A stretch of 40,579 bases of DNA, taken from the NCBI GenBank assembly GCA_938010045.1, contig CALLFZ010000042.1, positions 1 to 40,579 on the forward strand. Reading direction: 5' to 3'. The notes below the pieces were generated by a model, which saw nothing but the letters and a program-made list of their open reading frames with translations, was not told the origin of the DNA and did no database searches. How positions within the stretch are numbered: the first letter of the stretch is position 1; each line of letters begins with the position of its first letter. Below, piece after piece: positions 40,531 through 40,579 of this stretch. This DNA is from an uncultured bacterium (GTDB lineage Bacteria; Verrucomicrobiota; Kiritimatiellia; PWTM01). The position numbers and the translations under genes are program-made.

Positions 40531-40579
40531 GCTTTCTCCCCCATATCTTCCGCCGGAGGACCGGCGGAACTACAGCGGC
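40504..40579. repeat. 76-bp REP-like double hairpin; inverted copy of 386-461
   Basis: Read on the minus strand it matches the left-end element except for three positions in the linker between the two hairpins. It ends exactly at the window edge, so its full extent is unknown. Confidence 0.85.

Noticed and set aside
386-40579. The window as a 40-kb composite transposon bounded by inverted repeats
   Set aside because: The ends are REP-type repeats, the content is mostly core metabolism and translation genes, and no integrase or target duplication is seen.

Overview
The window is high-GC DNA from a Gram-negative (diderm) heterotroph, most likely of the PVC group; Kiritimatiellota or a close relative is my best guess. 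The reasons are secreted PQQ-type beta-propellers, a DUF1080 protein, a GH109-type oxidoreductase, a DUF2961/GH172 remnant, a formylglycine sulfatase and a GH10 xylanase, beside BamD-like and LptE-like outer-membrane assembly factors and retraction-type pilus machinery. This placement is inferred from gene content. No rRNA, tRNA or CRISPR array was seen.

Layout. 1-1233: start of a REP-associated tyrosine transposase (RAYT), then repeat-rich non-coding DNA and a terminator-like hairpin. 1234-4987: hisF-hisI-trpE-trpG-osmC-like, with ATGA overlaps inside it. 5007-9505 (minus): rhomboid-era, then gcvT and a secreted beta-propeller. 9583-12215: a DUF2062 membrane protein, a small very basic protein (minus), a PilZ-like protein and a PilT/PilU-type ATPase. 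11286-18267 (minus): a secreted glycosidase-like protein, an NAD-dependent epimerase, GH10 xylanase and sulfatase. 18459-20526: a decayed GH172 gene. 20582-22704: trpA-ruvX-truA. 22644-26863 (minus): RNA methyltransferase, nadB, PAP2 phosphatase. 26852-28491: TPR/BamD-like and LptE. 28533-31058: rpsT, an M50-like membrane protease and a Tat-exported GH109-like protein. 31531-33288: DUF1080, DUF503 and a broken potassium channel. 33276-36391 (minus): DUF362, endonuclease III, and a sugar isomerase-like protein. 36634-38458: porin and phoU behind an 11-bp direct-repeat array. 38504-39865 (minus): a second beta-propeller. 39866-40579: more REP-type repeats, including a 76-bp inverted copy of a left-end element.

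The main themes are amino-acid and cofactor biosynthesis (His, Trp, NAD), envelope biogenesis, and export of enzymes for complex, probably sulfated, plant or algal polysaccharides. Several of the latter loci are decaying.

The most interesting signals are these. (1) Seven genes have a -10-like hexamer only 6-7 nt before the start codon, four of them with a well-placed -35, which suggests common leaderless transcription. (2) Four GCAAAC-type hexamers at an exact 11-bp period precede the porin-phoU operon, resembling PhoB/PhoP binding arrays. (3) REP/RAYT-like repeats lie at both ends of the window. (4) A secreted-protein gene converging on pilT has no stop codon before it runs 930 bp antisense into pilT. 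(5) A small PilZ-like protein with a CPHC tail overlaps the pilus ATPase gene.
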